This document shows, in pieces, positions 6,386 through 7,768 of a stretch of DNA of 7,768 nucleotides; position 1 is the first letter of the stretch; each line of letters starts with the position of its first letter. The notes under the pieces were generated by a model. It was not told the origin of the DNA. It did no database searches and saw only the letters and a list, made by a program, of their open reading frames with translations. This stretch comes from an uncultured Sphingomonas sp. Lineage in GTDB: Bacteria > Pseudomonadota > Alphaproteobacteria > Sphingomonadales > Sphingomonadaceae. The stretch spans positions 1 through 7,768 of the forward strand of contig CAMPJH010000068.1 in NCBI GenBank assembly GCA_946886845.1, read 5' to 3'. The position numbers and the translations under genes were made by a program.

Positions 6386-6925
6386 ATGGACAACAAGGTT
6401 CGCCTGATCGCGCTGCTGGTCGCAATTTTCGCAGCAGCGGCGATGCGCCTGCTGCCGCACCCGCCCAATTTCTCGCCGATCGCGGCGATGGCCCTGTTCG
6501 GCGGCGCCTATTTGCCGAGGCGGGCGCTGGCGTTCGTCGCGCCGTTCGGGGCGCTGGCGATCAGCGATGCGCTGCTCGGCGGCTTCTATCCGGGCATGAA
6601 CTTTGTCTATCTGAGCTTTGGCCTGACGGTCCTGATCGGCTGGGCGATTGCCAAGCGGAAATCGCCGCTGGTCATCGGCGGCGCGGCAGTCGCCAGCTCG
6701 GTGATGTTCTTCGTGCTGACCAATTTCGGTATGTGGCTGTTCAGCGGCTTCTATCCGCGCACGGTGGAAGGGTTGGTTGCCTGCTACGTCGCAGCGATTC
6801 CCTTTTTCCAGAATACGCTGGCCGGCGACCTGTTCTTCACCGCGCTGCTGTTCGGTGGCTTCGCACTGGCCGAGCGGCTGCTGCCAGCTCTGCGGCAGCC
6901 AGAGCGAGCGCAGCTCCCGGCCTGA
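6386..6925 (+). CDS. Polytopic inner-membrane protein, DUF6580-type putative transporter (S-component-like)
   Basis: This 179-residue, strongly hydrophobic protein has about five or six predicted membrane segments (near 5-20, 32-42, 47-65, 72-89, 95-116 and 146-163). I recognise the pattern of the uncharacterised 'DUF6580 family putative transport protein' group, which resembles substrate-binding S-components of ECF transporters. The matching elements are PHPPNFSPIAA (24-34) with LFGGAY (37-42), SDALLGG (60-66), TNF-x-x-W (112-117) and the CYVAAIPFF-x-NTL-x-GDL block (133-149). This is recall, not a search. Cys133, its only cysteine, lies in the most conserved block. ATG 6386 is preferred: GGGA (6376-6379) lies at good spacing and the TATGAG promoter would start just upstream. 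ATG 6365 (seven more residues) and TTG 6359 are alternatives. The gene diverges from the riboswitch-controlled B12 receptor, which suggests, but does not prove, a role in cobalamin or cobalt uptake. No riboswitch precedes it on its own strand. Confidence 0.8.
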   Translation: MDNKVRLIALLVAIFAAAAMRLLPHPPNFSPIAAMALFGGAYLPRRALAFVAPFGALAISDALLGGFYPGMNFVYLSFGLTVLIGWAIAKRKSPLVIGGAAVASSVMFFVLTNFGMWLFSGFYPRTVEGLVACYVAAIPFFQNTLAGDLFFTALLFGGFALAERLLPALRQPERAQLPA

Positions 6926-6938
6926 CCGAACCGCCTGG

Positions 6939-6965
6939 TTGCAAGATATTGTCCCACCATATAAG
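6939..6965 (+). promoter_or_regulatory. Promoter-like sequence for rpmE
   Basis: TTGCAA (6939-6944) and TATAAG (6960-6965) resemble -35 and -10 boxes. Their 15-base spacing is shorter than the usual 16-18, so the -35 assignment is doubtful. The -10 is good and would give a leader of about 45 bases before rpmE. The site begins 14 bases after the preceding stop codon, so rpmE is probably transcribed independently of the membrane protein gene. Confidence 0.4.
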
Positions 6966-6980
6966 GGGCCGCAACTCTTC

Positions 6981-6999
6981 GGCTGGTCGGAAACCAGCC
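6981..6999 (+). promoter_or_regulatory. Perfect hairpin in the rpmE leader
   Basis: GGCTGGT (6981-6987), loop CGGAA, ACCAGCC (6993-6999) form a perfect 7-bp stem. It ends 6 bases before the rpmE Shine-Dalgarno AAGGA (7006-7010). No U-tract follows, so it is not an ordinary intrinsic terminator of the upstream gene. A weaker alternative pairs GCCG (6968-6971) with CGGC (6980-6983) and excludes the main hairpin. Its position fits a leader structure for L31, but that role is inference. Confidence 0.55.
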
Positions 7000-7018
7000 A
7001 ATCTCAAGGAACTGTCCA

Positions 7019-7249
7019 ATGAAATCCGGTAGCCACCCCGATTATCACATGATCACCGTCGAGATGACCGACGGCACCAAATTCCAGACCCGCTCGACCT
7101 GGGGCAAGGACGGCGACACGCTGCACCTCGACATCGACCCCAAGGTCCACCCGGCCTGGACCGGCGGCAACCAGAAGCTGCTCGATACCGGCGGCCAGGT
7201 GGCGCGCTTCAACAAGCGCTTCGGCGGGCTGAAGCTCGGCAAGCAGTAA
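7019..7249 (+). CDS. rpmE: 50S ribosomal protein L31
   Basis: This 76-residue protein is bacterial L31, which bridges the large subunit central protuberance and the small subunit head. The N-terminal SHPDYH stretch, [17 protein letters not shown] and the C-terminal RFNKRFG are family hallmarks. It has no cysteine, so it is the non-zinc form; the zinc-binding type, as in E. coli RpmE, carries four cysteines. This matches the usual alphaproteobacterial L31. ATG 7019 has AAGGA (7006-7010) 8 bases upstream. The gene is preceded by its own promoter-like sequence and a leader hairpin, and followed after 3 bases by an acetyltransferase gene. In other sphingomonads I recall rpmE near fabZ, which would make the B12 genes an insertion; this is memory only. 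Confidence 0.97.
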   Translation: MKSGSHPDYHMITVEMTDGTKFQTRSTWGKDGDTLHLDIDPKVHPAWTGGNQKLLDTGGQVARFNKRFGGLKLGKQ

Positions 7250-7252
7250 CCG

Positions 7253-7768
7253 GTGCCGCGCTCGGCCCCCAGGCTGGAGACCGAGCGGCTCATCCTCCGG
7301 GAGTTCCGCAAGGACGACCTCGACGCCTTTGCGGCGACGATGGCGGATCCCGAAGTCGTGCGGAATCTCGGCACCGAGCCGCTCAACCGCGAAGACTCGC
7401 TGCGCCGGATCTTCCTCGCCGCCGGCCAATGGCCGATCCTCGGCATGGGCATGTGGGCGGTCGAGCTCAAGGCCGGCGGGCGGATGGTCGGCCACGCCGG
7501 CTTCTTCGACATGGAGCGCGACATGGTACCCAGCCTGATCGGCGAGCCGGAAATGGGCTGGATCTTCGATCGTTCGGTTCACGGGCAGGGGATTGCGCGA
7601 GAGGCCTGCGAAGCGGCGCTCCGATGGGCCGAGCGCGAGCTTGGCCCGGTATCGATTCCGGCCATCATCGGCGTCGATAACGCAGCTTCGATGCGGCTGG
7701 CCGAGAGGCTCGGTTTCGTCCGCCAGCCCGACGGCACTTACAAGGACGAAGCGATCGCTATCTTCCGA
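7253..7768 (+). CDS. GNAT family N-acetyltransferase, RimJ/RimL type (3' end outside window)
   Basis: The frame is open from GTG 7253 to the last base: 172 codons with no stop. The protein begins with the PRLETERLILREF strand typical of the RimJ/RimL-like GNAT subgroup. An EMGWIFDRSVHGQGIA segment (100-115) follows, whose G-Q-G-I-A loop binds the acetyl-CoA pyrophosphate. Then comes VDNAAS (141-146) with LAERLGF (149-155), the conserved N-x-x-S and C-terminal helix. RimJ/RimL relatives acetylate protein N-termini or small molecules using acetyl-CoA; the substrate here cannot be told. Family members are about 170-190 residues, so only a few residues are probably missing. The GTG lies 3 bases after the rpmE stop with no clear Shine-Dalgarno, suggesting coupling to rpmE. 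The next in-frame ATG would remove the first beta-strand. Confidence 0.9.
   Translation, partial: MPRSAPRLETERLILREFRKDDLDAFAATMADPEVVRNLGTEPLNREDSLRRIFLAAGQWPILGMGMWAVELKAGGRMVGHAGFFDMERDMVPSLIGEPEMGWIFDRSVHGQGIAREACEAALRWAERELGPVSIPAIIGVDNAASMRLAERLGFVRQPDGTYKDEAIAIFR

Noticed and set aside
1..7768. CRISPR arrays, tRNA or rRNA genes, insertion sequences, phage genes, toxin-antitoxin or defence systems
   Set aside because: No spaced direct repeats, tRNA-like cloverleaf, transposase, integrase or nuclease motifs were seen by eye; nearly all bases are accounted for by housekeeping or uptake genes.

Overview
The window looks like a GC-rich alphaproteobacterial chromosome, most likely a sphingomonad (Sphingomonas or a close relative). 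The reasons are the rseP-bamA-skp-fabZ order, a cysteine-free L31 of the alphaproteobacterial type, an OmpH/Skp with a CxxC motif, and BamA with cysteine-bearing surface loops. The assignment is from memory of these families, not from a search.

Bases 1-4185 (+ strand) are an envelope-biogenesis operon: the 3' end of rseP (intramembrane site-2 protease), bamA (outer-membrane beta-barrel assembly), skp/ompH (periplasmic chaperone, starting on the base after the bamA stop) and fabZ (3-hydroxyacyl-ACP dehydratase, whose GTG start overlaps the skp stop). They supply, escort and insert outer-membrane proteins and make acyl chains for phospholipid and lipid A. lpxD and lpxA, which lie next to these genes in many proteobacteria, are absent here.

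Bases 4187-6925 form a probable vitamin B12 uptake locus. A BtuB-like TonB-dependent receptor lies on the minus strand and ends one base from the fabZ stop. Its leader carries a clear cobalamin riboswitch (B12 box and conserved core). Between the riboswitch and the start codon is a sequence that can fold in two exclusive ways, one pairing a CCUCC-type anti-Shine-Dalgarno with the AAGGAGGU ribosome binding site. Divergent from it, on the plus strand, is a small polytopic membrane protein resembling the 'DUF6580 putative transport protein' family (S-component-like). Its position makes it a candidate inner-membrane partner for B12 entry.

Bases 6926-7768 (+ strand) hold rpmE (ribosomal protein L31) with its own promoter-like sequence and a perfect hairpin in its leader. 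A RimJ/RimL-type GNAT acetyltransferase follows 3 bases later and runs off the right edge.

The points most worth following are the B12 pairing (riboswitch-controlled receptor plus an uncharacterised divergent membrane protein) and the translational switch in the receptor leader.
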